From Cyathus striatus (lineage: Eukaryota > Basidiomycota > Agaricomycetes > Agaricales > Nidulariaceae), in contig JAOVFP010000007.1 of assembly GCA_025738555.1 (NCBI GenBank), positions 3,038,001-3,102,000 of the forward strand: 64,000 bases of DNA, given 5' to 3'. The notes under the pieces are model-generated. The model was not told the origin of the DNA, searched no databases, and saw only the letters and a program-made list of their open reading frames with translations. The translations under genes and the position numbers were made by a program. Positions within the stretch are counted from its first letter, which is position 1; each line of letters starts with the position of its first letter. Below are positions 47,513 through 60,193 of this stretch, piece after piece.

Positions 47513-48497
47513 GGAACCAGCTTTATTGATAAAGCTGACAATTCACATAGAAATGCCACTCCAGCTGGTATGTGGACAAACTGTGGCAAACCAAGATGAG
47601 CTGAGGGACCAAAAATACCATGGAAATGTCGATGACTAGGTAGTATCTACCTCTAAACTTGCATACTGATGTAAAAGAGTTATTTGATGATGACACCCAA
47701 TTGTGCTTTCCCCTTTTACCAGCACCTCTCTTACATTGTGATAACTGTAAAATAATATTACTACTTAGTGCAGCTGTTGCTTTTAATAATAATAGTGCAC
47801 CTTCTCCAAGCAATACTTGATCTTTAGCAATAACTATACCATAAGATTGATTACTCAACAGCGCAACAAGACTAACACGAGCTGTTGCAAGTAGTTCAGA
47901 GGGCACCAATAAAGAAAATTCATGTCTTTGTTGTTGAAGATTTTTGAGTGAGAAGCAGCAATTCGCAATGTGAACACTTTATATCGCAGTGAATGAAAAA
48001 GAACCGAATTTTACAATTGCGAGCACACATTTATTATATATACAAAAATGAGAGAGAAGAGATAGACCGAAGAATGCAGAGTAAATAGTAAGGCAGTGAA
48101 GGTTTGAAAAATTTGTGTCTGGACATGTTTGTGAGGCGTTAAGCCTACCTAATAGGACCTATGTCGATACATGGTTGAGGCAGTGAGTAGCAGGGAATGG
48201 CAATGTGCACGGAAGACAGTGCATAAGTAACCGGAAGAGGGTGTGCTCGCGTGTTTGGCCTTGGTTCGGCCCTTGTTGATGCGATGAAAGGTCGGTGTGG
48301 CTGTGTTGAAACAGGTGGACATGTATCTGACCTGCCAGCGAAGCCTCGAATATAGGGGGACGCTAAACTTGACATCGTGGTAAAAAAAATTGACGCCGTA
48401 GGGGGACACCCGCCAAGTTGTATCTGACATTTCAGAATTTTTTGGCAATTGTAGGGGGATTAGTATTCGACCTAAGGCGGGATTATCAGGGGTCCTG
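47513..48497. other. Spacer with an unrecognised minus-strand frame
   Basis: A minus-strand frame from about 47985 to the stop at 47523 is open, with an alanine/leucine-rich part (LLATARVSLVALLSNQSYG, LLLLKATAAL) and a later Lys/Arg patch. It lacks a clear ATG context and I recognise no family. The remainder, 47990-48497, has no supported gene. Its right edge is the left boundary of copy B. Confidence 0.3.
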
Positions 48498-48780
48498 TCG
48501 GAACTCGCCCCGTTCAATCCAAGTCACATCATGTGATATTTCAACTCAATTTCAACTGCTCTCTCCAGTTGCTCTCCAGCCTCGATTTCCTGGCTGTCCA
48601 GTGTCCGCGTTTACGTAGTATACCGTATACGACGTACGGTGCGTGCGATGAACCCTAACGAACTTCACAGGTTTGTCAAAAGCCTCACCAAAGCTTCACC
48701 GGCGCCCATGTAATTGGTTTCATCATAATCACAAATGCATGCTTTCATCGATTCATAGAGTTATATTTTAGTTTTAAACG

Positions 48781-49215
48781 TGTAGGATCGCCTGGAACAT
48801 TCAATTGGTTCGGTCAGTATCAATCAAGTGCCGATAATGATTCGTCGAAGGCCCGATTTTCTCACCTAGGTATTGACAAGTATCGATTAGCCAGTGCATC
48901 GTTCTATTTCTGTTGTTATCGATGGTCCGGTACGTTGTGTCAGGAAGATTAAATCGGCGTGTGTAGAAGCGCGTATGGTCCATCAAAACATGCATACGAC
49001 TGTGGATGGTTCCAAGTTTCGGTTTTGGCGCTTGTCAAAGTTCATAAATCTAACGTATGTATAGATAGAGATGCGATCTTTGTGTTTATGTCCATGGTCA
49101 AATCGATTGTTAGATATACCGAAGGGGGCGCTTCAGCGCTTGTCTTATGTAGCCAATTTGCTGGAAGCTGATAAGATAAGATGAGCATCACATGATGCGT
49201 GTGAATCTAACGCTA
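48781..49215 (+). repeat. Left long inverted repeat of copy B
   Basis: Landmarks tgtaggatcgcctgg, atcgatggtcc, gttccaagtttcggttttgg, gcttgtcaaag and gataagataagatgagcatc all recur in reverse orientation at 58310-58727. The same segment in copy A is 8211-8610. Confidence 0.7.
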
Positions 49216-51260
49216 AGAACCATCCGACGTTGTTCAATTCAACCACCTCCAGCCTCTCACCACGCCAACCACAACGACCAACAACCTCCAGTGCGTTGTC
49301 TCCCGCTGTTTTACCATTCCATTTCCATCTCACCAATGGAAAGACTCGATTACTATTGCAAGCTACAATTGTAACCCGTTGAGCCGTGCTTGCGAAGACC
49401 ACACAATGCACATCAACTCGACATCCCACGTTCGGAAAGTCATTGAACACTGAGAGCTGTAGTCGATGGAGATTTAGAAGAGACAGAGAAGGAAGGAGCT
49501 GTAGACGTTGGGTGTCACTAAGGTAAGCGCCGTCTCCCCATTCCACTCTTAGGTTCCCTTCTTCAGCGTTCGCTATCGATCCATGTACATGATCATTGCG
49601 TGCCTTCCACTTGTACTGCTTGTTGGCTCATTATCACTTCATGCACTGACTGTGCTTTTCTCACAAGATAATTCACAGTCGAACTCGATGACTGGGATGG
49701 GTTGAAGTGGTTCTCTGTGTTCTGGTGCATCACTCTCCCTTCTACTCTTCTACTACTCTCTTCTAACCGCAATCTTCTTACAGCAATCGAACGATTACAC
49801 TCTTCCCAGGCGTAAACTATTCCCCTTGCTGCACTACTAGGACTCCTCTTCCAAATCGGACATTCCAAAGACTATAACCCGCTCAGCATGCATAGGTGCA
49901 GACTCCTCAACATGTACTATCACAGTGTCGTTTCCTACGCCTATACCATCTCCGTTCGAAACGTTCTTCGCAGCACTCGCTCCCTCATTTCAAGCGTTCC
50001 GAGCCCCTTCCGTGGCTGCATCTTCTTTCCTTACAACCTGCGATGGAGGGCGAAAGAAAGACAAGGGCCTCACTGTTCAGTGGTGTATACAGGCTCGTTA
50101 TGACGAAGGATACGGCCGCGCATGTGATGGAAGTGACGTCTCTGTTGCTCAAGCTGAAGTGAAAGACGACTGAATGTCGACGGTGGATGAAGACGATGTG
50201 GAGTGTTCTTGGGCTCTGTCCTAGACGTCAGACGTGCGGTGTTTCTATTCTTTCTGCTCATTGTTCATGATATGAACGTCAACGTCACGCTAGTATTCAA
50301 CCGAAGCTTTTCAACATTTCTGTCATTCAAATATTCAGCACTCATAGCCCACCCTCCCTCCTCGGGACATTGGTACGATGATAATGACAGCCACATCGAC
50401 AGCTACAGCCACCCTACCATTCTCACTGCTACGAATGCGAAGACAGGGTACTTGCCTTCGCTATACGTGTACTCCCGGCTGTATCGTCTCTGTTTCATGC
50501 GCCCTATGCAACTGGTATGCGTTACCTTGCGTAGGACCCAGCCCCTGTTCCTTCTTCGGTCCCTACACTACGAAGAGATCTGCGAGGATTGGGGCACGCG
50601 TAGGATTGTAGTGACGGACGTTGACGTTGCGTCGTAATGGGCTCATCGGTATTGTTAACAAAGTTGGGCCGGGGGGGGGGAGGAGGCTCAGAAATCGAGG
50701 ACAGCTCACAAGGCTACGTCAACGTTGTGCATATTCAGTGTGGTGGGCTGATGGCTGCTGGAGCTGGTGTCATCGAACCTCGCGACGCTCATTTTGTTCT
50801 TTAGACCGTCGTCTTGAGCGCCTTCACCACTTCCAAGTTTCTGGGTTTATGAAGAGACCTCACTATTGCGGACAGCATCTCCTCGGGCCTCCAAAACTGC
50901 TTCTGTTCTCATCTCCGAGTACTCTCGTTGCTCGTTGCTGTTAGGCTTTGGACTGGGGAACGAAACCAGTAGAGCGTAGATTGTCCTTGGAGGCAGTCGA
51001 GTACATCAACTTGAATGACGTGGAATACCGAATTTATAGATGATACACAGTTACACACCTGAGTCTCATTCGATGACCTACCTTCAATCGCGGGCATTTA
51101 CCACTACGGGACATCTCTCGTACATTCTTCGTTTCTTCTCCCCTCACGGTGCCAGCTCAGAAGGGTGAGCGAGATTGCCTCTTGTAGCGCTCGTGATGCT
51201 CGATTGGTCTGATCTTGCAGCAGAGTGAGGCTGGTGAAGTAGAGACCTGCGAGGACTAAG

Positions 51261-51737
51261 ATGGGTGTTGAAAGCTTGCGTACGATCGTAATGATGGAGG
51301 TTGTCGTTGTGGTGTCATCCCGGGGTTATTGGTGGAGTAGAAGGGAGCCCGGGGGTGGAGGCTCGGAAGTCAAGGACGGTTCACGAGGCGTACAAATACA
51401 AAGGCAGAGGACGGTTGTAGGGTCGAAAGAACGTTCCTTCCTGGACAACGGACGTGCACATTTCTACTCTCTCTGTGCGCACTGTCGACGTGAACGGAAA
51501 CGTTGTTCCTGCTTCCTGAAGCGGGGGCTCTTCAACGTCGTTTGCAGATGTCAACTTCCTTTCGAGTCCGATCCCGAAGAACAAGGATCTTTTACGAAGA
51601 AGCAGACTATTTCACTAACCTGTATCGGACGTTCCCCCCTTTCCTTTTTTTCATATTCAATGCCTGCCCCTTCACGTAGAACGTTCGCGAGTCCAGACTC
51701 ACATCCCATGCTTACCTCACCGTATACGCCACGATGA
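51261..51737 (+). CDS. 158-codon frame matching copy A 10695-11183
   Basis: Counterpart of the copy A frame with the same Cys/Arg cluster (CAHCRRERKRC). Insertions and deletions between the copies keep the frame. Function unknown, coding status uncertain. Confidence 0.2.
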   Translation: MGVESLRTIVMMEVVVVVSSRGYWWSRREPGGGGSEVKDGSRGVQIQRQRTVVGSKERSFLDNGRAHFYSLCAHCRRERKRCSCFLKRGLFNVVCRCQLPFESDPEEQGSFTKKQTISLTCIGRSPLSFFSYSMPAPSRRTFASPDSHPMLTSPYTPR

Positions 51738-53361
51738 TCGTCGACACCTGCGAAGAGGACGGCGGTGGCGGTCCTAGTGCAACATATGATTGTAATAGCG
51801 GATGTTGACATTGTGCCGTTCGAGGCGGAGTGGAAGGAGGTCAAGGGTAGAGTATCGAAATGGTGTGAGGTGGCTCTAGGTTGCGTCCTGGCCTACGTTT
51901 GCGCCATTATGCACGTCAATTCTCTTTTACACGTTACACTTGAGGTGAACGTTGACGTTGCGTTTATTCAAGCTGGTCTAGTGGGAAGCTTGACGGCATT
52001 CTTTCCGCATTCGTCTGCTACTGCGCCTACGAGGATTCCCTTATGTTCTGTGCGGCCCAACGAGATATGATATATATGCTTGGTAAAGCGTCACGGACCT
52101 TTCCTTCCTCCAGACTCATCTCGTTCTTGCCCGAATACTGTAGTACTTGCTACCGAGCGAGGTCAAGAAGGTACCTGTCCAACTTCATCTAGTTTTTTTG
52201 TGGTGCTCGGATGGCGCTAGCTTTCGTAGATTGCTCAGTCGAGCACTACAATGTATACCAGCGCGGAATGTTGTTGTCTTAACGCCCAAGCTTCTGCCAG
52301 TGGCCAATTTTATCTGAATCCAAACGAGTCCTCCACCACCCATCTAATCGCCTATATTACCTTAATGCACTATCCAGAGTATGCTCCAGCTGGTATTGCT
52401 AACTCTTTCTTACTGGTGAAGGAAACATGGTTAGATCGGGCAGGCAGGTAAGGTACATTACCCGCTAAAGTATGGTTATAAGAACTAACCTACGTTCAAG
52501 GTCGAGATTTGAGCGCTGAGACGACTGTGCTCGACTTACACAACGTTTGGCACTTGGGAGGCTTATTGCAGTGGCTGTGTGGTACGTTCAACTCTTGCCT
52601 GTTGCGTTACGTTGACGATTAACGGGTCGTTGAAGTTACAGAATCGTTACTACGATGCTATCGTCGAAAGAGGGATCTCGCTGCAATGAAATCGAGAGTT
52701 GTACCTTTTGACGGCGGAAAGTGGACCGAATGCCTTGTGACTGTGTAGCTTACGCTGGCTTTTTGGGCACGGGAGAGTGTGATTTCGCGGTCATAGTTGC
52801 GGAGTTTTTCGAGTTTGTTGTTTAGGTGGAATGGGGATAGAGATTTGAGTCGAGGGTGGGAGAGGTGTAGGGGTTTTACCTGGATGACAGATAGGTCAGG
52901 TGTCCTGTACTCATAAGGTCGATTTCGATGTAGCGCGGTTTTGTGTAAACTCAATCAATGCATTACGCCGGACTGTACTGGTTTAAATACTTGGTAATAA
53001 CATTGTTTCCGGTGAAGACAAGTATATAGTACCGGGGTTGAATATAACACGAACACAGTAAAGCTAAATACATTTCGAAACAACAGTAAAAATGATAGTA
53101 GTATAGTAAGTAGTACCGGGCTATTGTCAAACCTAAGGTAGCGTAGTAGTATGCCCAGGACTCCGGGGCCGACAACTTTGAGTGGCCAACGCTATATGTG
53201 TCCTATGTGTAAAATCCAGATAAAATGCCCTCTGGGGGCTCCATGAGTCTCCTTGGCTTGAGGTATGACTTCGACGCCTAGCCACGCCCAACCTCCCTCA
53301 AATACCCAGCATATACATTCTTTACCGCTATACCATATGTATCCCATCCCCTACTTTAATC

Positions 53362-53714
53362 ATACCGCGCCAATGCACGTAGACCGAAAACGCGCGAAGC
53401 AGGGATACACGGATTTGTGTTGGTAAATGGTCATAAGATTACGCATTCCTTTAAGCATTTATTCGATCAACCTTTAGAGCTCGACTTTCTAAGTTCAAGC
53501 GTTGTCTCTAAATATAGGTTCGAATTCTCCTGCGAAAGGGAAAGTGGTTTTCTACCAGAGCATATCGTACGAAGCCAATCGCGATGCAGCGAGAATATAC
53601 GTGTGGCGGTTCTGCCGCCTCAACGTCAAATTGGTTCTTGACCTTGCGGAATTGACCGAAGATTAGTTACTGCAGCCATACTTTGTGCAATAACTGACAT
53701 TACCTAGCCCGAAC
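53362..53714. other. About 353 bp present in copy B but not in copy A
   Basis: In copy A the phrases aatca and cagacatcc are joined near 13208; here this segment lies between them. No inverted ends are visible. A 74-codon frame at 53417-53641 is not recognised. Confidence 0.45.
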
Positions 53715-56099
53715 TACAGACATCCACTGAACCATCGTATTCATCATAAACCACGCATGGGTAAGCCTGGCTCACTAGCGGAGGGGTCGTGCAGCACCAG
53801 CAAAAGTCCGCACAGACGGCGAAGGGGGGTACGAAACAGAAAGTGTTGGCAAAAAAGTGGGAGAAGATGCAGTTTCATCATCTTCGGAAGATGAGCGATA
53901 GCATGTGAGGGGTTGTGTCATCGTCTGCCCATCGACGGAGAATATGATTTGGCTACGTCGATATGGCGATCCAGGAGAACTACCAAACTATAACGAGGAT
54001 TGGCTTTGTAGCCATAGTCTTGACCAATGGTTGCCATTGAGGGTTTACAGGATCAAGCGTGGCTAAAGCAAGAGGTTGATACTAGGAATGACATGGGCAT
54101 AGTTGAGAACGAAGAGGGCGGGACTTTGAGATAGAGGATGTAAGTGCTGAGTGAAGTGAACGAGAATAAGTGAGTGAGACGCCACATACCTCCGACCAAT
54201 TGTATCATGAATCGAAAAGCTAGAGGTCAGAATCATACGTCGCGTATCATAGTTGAACGCTGACTTGACCAGCATGCGGACGCGTAGATGTCGTCAAAGC
54301 GTTTTGTTGCTAAAGCAAGCCCGGTGTTCAGAGGAATGAAAGCGAGTAATAGGTTGTGTTCATGGATGATAGACACCACTCCTGACAGTTGTTGAAGTGA
54401 GGAAGGCTGCAGGACGAGAGATCTTTGCGAAGCGATTATGGGTGACCTGGTTGATGACTCGTTTCGATGAAACCGGACAGACGCGCAGATGCTACAGCTG
54501 CATAAACGCGCACTCCTAGGTGTACGTTAACGTGTTGAGAAGCTGACCCTATGTACCTCGTATCGGTCCGACATCTCTTCTTGAACATAATCCCACTGCT
54601 GGATCCAGCATCCAATCAAGAATAGCGAGCACTACCAGACACGTTTCTTTCACTCTTCTACATGGATTCCTTGTGGGTGTAGGAAGCGGCGAAGGGAACG
54701 GAGAAGATAACGAAGGAATCGCAAATGAACGCAAGTTTCTGAGTCCTGCACCCCGTGTCCGGCTCCATCAGCATAAGACGGCCACCGGAGATAAATAACC
54801 GTTTTAGCCTCGTTCCCAGTACGGATTTTACAGAAAAAGAAATCGGAGGCCATGAAGGAAATCATTCTGGATAGCGCATGCGAAAACATCACACAATTCT
54901 TCCTCTTGAAGGAGATGGCAATGAAGACATTGTAGAGAACAGGAGGAGTGTTACGAGGGTCGGTGATATCGTCGTCAGAGGTTACGAGCACACTTCGCTG
55001 AACAGGCGCAACATCGACATCCACCTCGTGAACGATTGTCAGACGAAACACGCCAGTCGTCCAGTAAGCAACCCTATGCCGCCTCTCCGACTCAGGCTTT
55101 CATTCTCCTTCCACCCCACCCCGATCCCCCCCCCGAACAACCCAGAAAATTTTCATACGACACAACCAAACCTTCTCCAACACGACCGTACACCTGTTAG
55201 CAACGCTCTCGTTAGCCCTCTTCGCAGCTGTCGCTGTACCGTATCAAGCGGAGCAGTAAGGAGGCAGGTATAGGTTCCCGAACGCTCTACGTGACGACGT
55301 GGTCATTGCAACCGGCGTATAGGTGGAAATCGGCACAAGTGTGAAAACGCAAGGTGATTGTCTGTGTCGTTGGGTATCAAGGTGGCAGACGGGTAGAATA
55401 CAGCTTGAATAGGCACAACGTTGCGTATCACGTCGTACGTATGTGCAAAGGAGCAGAGAACGTGTACATCCATCATCTAGGACGGTAAGGTATACCTTCC
55501 ACCCCTATCCCAAGCCATCGAATCAACCAATACCACCCAAACGTCTAACGGTAGCCTTCGCCTAAATGCGCCTGTTCGTTCGTCAGGCGTCCTCCCCGCT
55601 TCACTCTACTTCTCGCACGTCTCCATAGCCACAGGGGGCGAGAGGAGACGCCAATGTTAAAAGACTTGAGAACGCCCAAGGTGAAGGTATAGACGCTGCG
55701 AGGGGCGTACGTATCGGCACTGGAATATAGTGTAGTGGGGACCCGGCTGTTCTGAGTGCATTTTTACTCTTCTCAATAATCACTTCAGAAGAGAAGTTGG
55801 TGGTGCTTACGGTATCACTAGATATGATGTAGGATAGACCTTGGATGACAGCGATTGTACGTGAGGTACGAGCTAAGCGCAAGCATAAGCACAGAGTGAA
55901 GAAACGGAGGGTGGGGAAAACACGCCTGTCGCATCTGCAGGGCCGTTAGAGTCTTCTCCAACCCAGCCAGCCCACTGACCGTTTGATCCTCACATATTGT
56001 TCCGCGTAAGAGCACGAGACGTCCAAGAGGCGTCATTCTGTAAGAAGAGGCGTTAGTGCATGAACACGGAGGATGGAACGTGAACAACGGAAAAGGGGA

Positions 56100-58300
56100 C
56101 AGTGCTTACCTCAGCGATCCTCCTCTACCTCCTCGAAGTTTCTGTCGACTGCATCTGCTAGTATTCAACATCCGGAAGAAGGCCTCAAGGGCTTGAGACA
56201 GCTTGATACTCCATGTCGTTGAATTAGCGTGCCTCGGTCTCTTAGAGCAGTTGCGAGAGGAAAGAGGATGAGCAGAGAGGAGCGCATCATAAAAAGGTCG
56301 GAAAATGTGCTTGGAATGGCGAAATGTGCCGTTGACCTCGGAGGTGACGTTCAGAAAGTTCAGAACGACATCATTACGCAGGAGCCATTGCAGAGAACCG
56401 ATATCGCCTCGCTTCTTCGCTTGAGTCATCCAACCTGAGCGCCAGCAGAGCCCACAGTACCACTCACGAGCACAACGTTGGCTTTCACTTTGCTCGAGGT
56501 GGACTACCACGGTTCGTTCCCCATTCCAATTTTCGTGTGTCTCGCGGTAACGCGTAAGGAGTCGGAAGCCCGCTGGGGAAGGGAATGGGGATGTTCTCTG
56601 TGAAGGAGAAGGCGTTGAGCCGAAGGGCACAGATAACGGGGACGGTGTATACGTTGGAAACAACACTAGGATGGCACGTGGTGAGGATTCAGCTGCTCGT
56701 TCCTGGTCTTGGTGGCGTGTTTGGATGGGATCGTAGTGTGTAAGGCGCAAAGGAAGAGTCTGCAGAATTGTTTCTAGAAAGCTAATGGTTATACGTGCTG
56801 AAGAGATGCGTAAGCGTAAGCAAGGAGGGGAGAGAGGAGGAGCGAACACACCAGCCATATTCATGAAGCTGCAAGAGCCCATTTCATCCCATCCGGCTCA
56901 TGGAATTTGGCTGTCGGCTAGTTGACTGCTTAAGTGCGTTGTCCTGTGAGACGATGAAAAGTTAGTCGATGATGAGGTGACAACTGGAAGCAAGACCAGC
57001 ATCCAACGCCGAGGAATGGACCACGATGAGTGGAGAGGAGAGACGGCACGTACCATATAATACCCAACGTTTACTGCTCCTCTCCTCTCTACTCTTGTAA
57101 GTCTCGAACAACCGCTGCTGCCGGCGTTCAGCATGGGATACAAGCCTTGGTACCCTGGAACCTAAAGCGACTTGGCGCTCCATGCTGTCGAAGTAGCGTG
57201 TCCTCTAAGATTGTTTAACGAGTTGAGTATAAGAGTGACTGGTGTAGTAGAAGCAGGATGCGGGTGTAGCCTTAGATCAGATGGCTGATGATACGCCAGC
57301 TGTACGCGCGTTAAGGCCAAGGAATCCGATGCGCTGTACAAATATGTCTTGTGCTTCGTGTCGGACGCGCGGGGTGGTTGTTTTTGCAGCTGTCGCCCTG
57401 TATCGAAGAGGAAGGATAGACGTGAGGGGCAGTTGATGAAGAGGTTGAAAAGCGTTTGCTTGGATAGGCGAATCGTTGCCGCCAACCTCAAGAGTGACGT
57501 GCAGATCGTACTGAACGATGTCAGCCAGGAAGAAACACGTTACGCAGGACCACCATCATCTCACTTCTCCGCTCAACTCTATCCCCCTTCCACTCTAACT
57601 TGAATCCAGCAGAACCCGCCGTATCACCCGTACGCACAACGATAGCCGTCACCACACACTAGAAGTTCTACTACGGTTCGCTCCCTTTTTCAGTTCTTCA
57701 TGGGCTCATCGTAGGCGCATGATACGGGTCTGAAATAGCGCTGGAGTAGGTAACCGAAACGCTCTCTGTGAAGTGGAAGGCGTTTCGAGAAGCTTAGAGA
57801 ACGGAGACGGTGAATGCGTTGAAACCGACGCTGGGTGAATCGCGATACGTGGTGAGGACGCAGCCACCTGCTCGTCGTCTTGGTGATGTGTATGGAAGGG
57901 CTCGTGATGCAAAGGACGTAAATGAAGGTCTTGGATGATAATGATTATCTGTGCTTCAGGTAGGTTCAATCGTCAGCAGGGAGGGAAAGCAGAGAGACGA
58001 ACACACCCGTCATGTGCGTAAAGTTGCGATAGTCCAATTCATCCTGTACGACCCACTGAATTCAGCTGTCGACTCAGATTGGATGGTGTAAGAGCGTCTT
58101 GTGTTTCAACATGGGAAGACGAGCTTTGGGACTGTCACTCAGGGACCCAAGGTAATTAGCGCTCCATGTGGTCAAAATTGTGTATCTTCCAGACTTCATA
58201 AGATTGTGTAACGAGTAGTAGTGGGCCATATATGAGTCAACGGTGTCGTAGAAGTGGGGTCGTGAAGGTCCAGGTTGAGTTCAAAACAGCGTCGGGACTC
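56100..58300 (+). repeat. Diverged ~1-kb tandem units inside copy B
   Basis: The landmark order tccatg.tgtcgaa.tagcgtg, an agaggt.gaaaa.gtg.ttgga segment, gccgttgacctc, and gacg..cag..cgta recurs near 56210-56370, 57175-57520 and 58160-58260. The corresponding single unit in copy A is 15715-15905. Confidence 0.55.
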
Positions 58301-58309
58301 GGAAGTTCG

Positions 58310-58727
58310 GAAATTCAAATTTCACACACACACATCATATGATGCCCATCTTATCTTATCAATGGCAGGCAAATTGGCAAAATGAAGCGCGCAAACGCAT
58401 ATCGAGTGCGTCTACGGGAGTACACTCGGCCATGAATGGAAACGCGCACGTTACTTCGATAACAGCTATGAATATGATCTTCGACAAGCACCTGAACCGA
58501 AACTTGGGACCGTTCACATCAAGATTCGATGTCCTCATTGCTTCCTTATGCGCTCCTATATATGATCTAATTTTAACAGACCCAACCTCCTGGACCATCA
58601 ATACCCACAGAATTGAGCGCACCGGTTAATTGATGCCCGTAAACATCAAGTCGATCCAATCAGACCTTCTTCGAGCCACTGACACTGGTGAGAGACAAAT
58701 TGTAAGTAAGTACCAGGCAATCCTACA
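58310..58727 (-). repeat. Right long inverted repeat of copy B
   Basis: Reverse complement of the 48781-49215 type, more diverged than copies A and B are from each other. Landmarks on the plus strand include gatgcccatcttatcttatc, cttcgacaagcacc, gaaacttgggaccgttcaca and tggaccatcaatac. A short cacacacacaca tract lies at its inner edge. Confidence 0.65.
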
Positions 58728-60082
58728 ATTACCGATAAACCAACATTTCATTTGTATACAGCGCATGCCCGCTCTGCACGTGAAAACGACGAGAAACGTA
58801 CTCGAGCCGCACGATCTGATAGATAAAGAAAGTAAAATTGAGGTAAGTATATTGTTTTAGCCGCTAGTTTGCCTTCATCCCCGCATAAGTATACAATTTC
58901 AAGTGCTAACTTCAATGCGACTGCAACGAAAGGTACAGAATTGCAATTTTCGAGTTCAACCACTTGTTCATGCCCTGAATTCCAAAATAATGAGCCAAAC
59001 AGATGGCCAGCACTAGTAGTGTATGTCAAGGATTGAACTTTGCGAGGCTTCAGTTCGTAAAATGAGGGGCGAGTTAAGGCGTGTCGGGGTAAGTTTTAAA
59101 CAAGGACATACATATCAACAATGAGAACGGAGCACAGTGAGACAAGGGTAGTATGATCGAATATTAAATGCAGCATCCACTGTCAGATTCAGATTACTTA
59201 CTGTACTAACGAAGAAGTAGTGTCTTAACCAACGGGAAACGTGAAGCAGTCAGACAAAGTGGAAAGAAGACTGCGTCGTCGTTTACTGTCTTCGTTTATG
59301 TTCCCACTTTCTTGCTTCACAATTTTGTCTCATACGTACAGCCCAGAATTATACGAAATCGGAGAAGCCGGAGGTAGTACATGCAGTACACTTCTAGCTT
59401 TCTTTCCGCAATTTTAAGGGGTGCCATGAGTTATCGAACGTGCTGGGCAAGGATTCGAGAACGTACAGCATCGCATGCATCCCTTTCATTTCTCTTTCCA
59501 TCCACTTTCCTCGCACCGTCCTTCAGATATTGTATCCATCCATACCCGGCCATATTGAGCTCGTAATAACATTCCGGGACTCTGGCGCGCCTGCTCGTGA
59601 TTAAATTCTCATACGGGTTCTTATCGTACCCCCGCTTTCATCTTTCCACATCCAGTAATAACACGCTGGTATAGTTAGTGTTAGTTATATCAAGATGATA
59701 TCGACATGAAGTACTTAATTGTGATGGGAAAGGAAAAAGAACCGAAGGAGAGGTGAGATGGTGATAAGGTGCACGTGTCATAGCACAAGGAGTAGGTCGA
59801 TGGGTTCATCACGATCCTGCAAATTGCCAACAGCTTGCCTAACTTGTATTCGGTAGTAAGTAAGTATTACAGTAAGAACAAGAATGGTTGCTGAACTTTT
59901 CTCCCTGATCTTGATGTCGTCGTGTTGAAGGCGTGAAATTATTACTTGTTATGTTGACACGCGGAATGCAAACATGTTGTCGGACTCTATACATAGAACA
60001 GGAATTAATATTCAGTAATAATTGATCGTTCCGATGATTTGGCTCTGTACACGTTCAGTAACGCGTGTCAAATTGTGATACA
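58728..60082. other. Intergenic DNA upstream of the NLR gene
   Basis: CpG-containing sequence with no frame I can support. It may include the last ~300 bp of copy B. A frame at 58630-58860 (76 codons) overlaps the repeat end and is not recognised. Confidence 0.4.
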
Positions 60083-60090
60083 CTATATAG
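60083..60090 (+). promoter_or_regulatory. TATA-like box of the NLR gene
   Basis: ctatatag about 105 bp upstream of the ATG at 60194, followed by a C/T-rich leader (ttcctccttccgtcttctc) typical of fungal transcription starts. Confidence 0.5.
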
Positions 60091-60193
60091 CCCATCCGCG
60101 TCAACTTTCATTCCTCCTTCCGTCTTCTCAAACACCTCATTTCTCAAGCTCTTAACAACACACAAGTTCAACATCGAAATCTCTGCATTTACA

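Larger units (their letters stand above)
48498..58727 (+). repeat. Copy B of the ~10-kb repeat family
   Basis: Begins at the same phrase as copy A (gtcggaactcgccccgttca) and is more complete on the right. An inner left segment, 48781-49215, returns in inverted orientation at 58310-58727, giving long inverted ends. The middle consists of diverged tandem units: the ~0.5-0.7-kb type (50570, 51245) and a ~1-kb type (56100-58300). The true right end may extend to about 59050, where ggattgaac..tgcgag resembles the inverse of the left terminus. No transposase or other known domain was found. Short open frames are shared with copy A. Confidence 0.8.

Noticed and set aside
56106..56882. 258-codon minus-strand frame in copy B
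   Set aside because: Only part is open in copy A (15614-15973) and the related tandem units do not preserve it. Composition is like the surrounding repeat.
60065..60193. N-terminal extension of the NLR to an in-frame GTG
   Set aside because: It overlaps the TATA box and C/T-rich leader, and the ATG at 60194 begins a typical agaricomycete NLR N-terminus.
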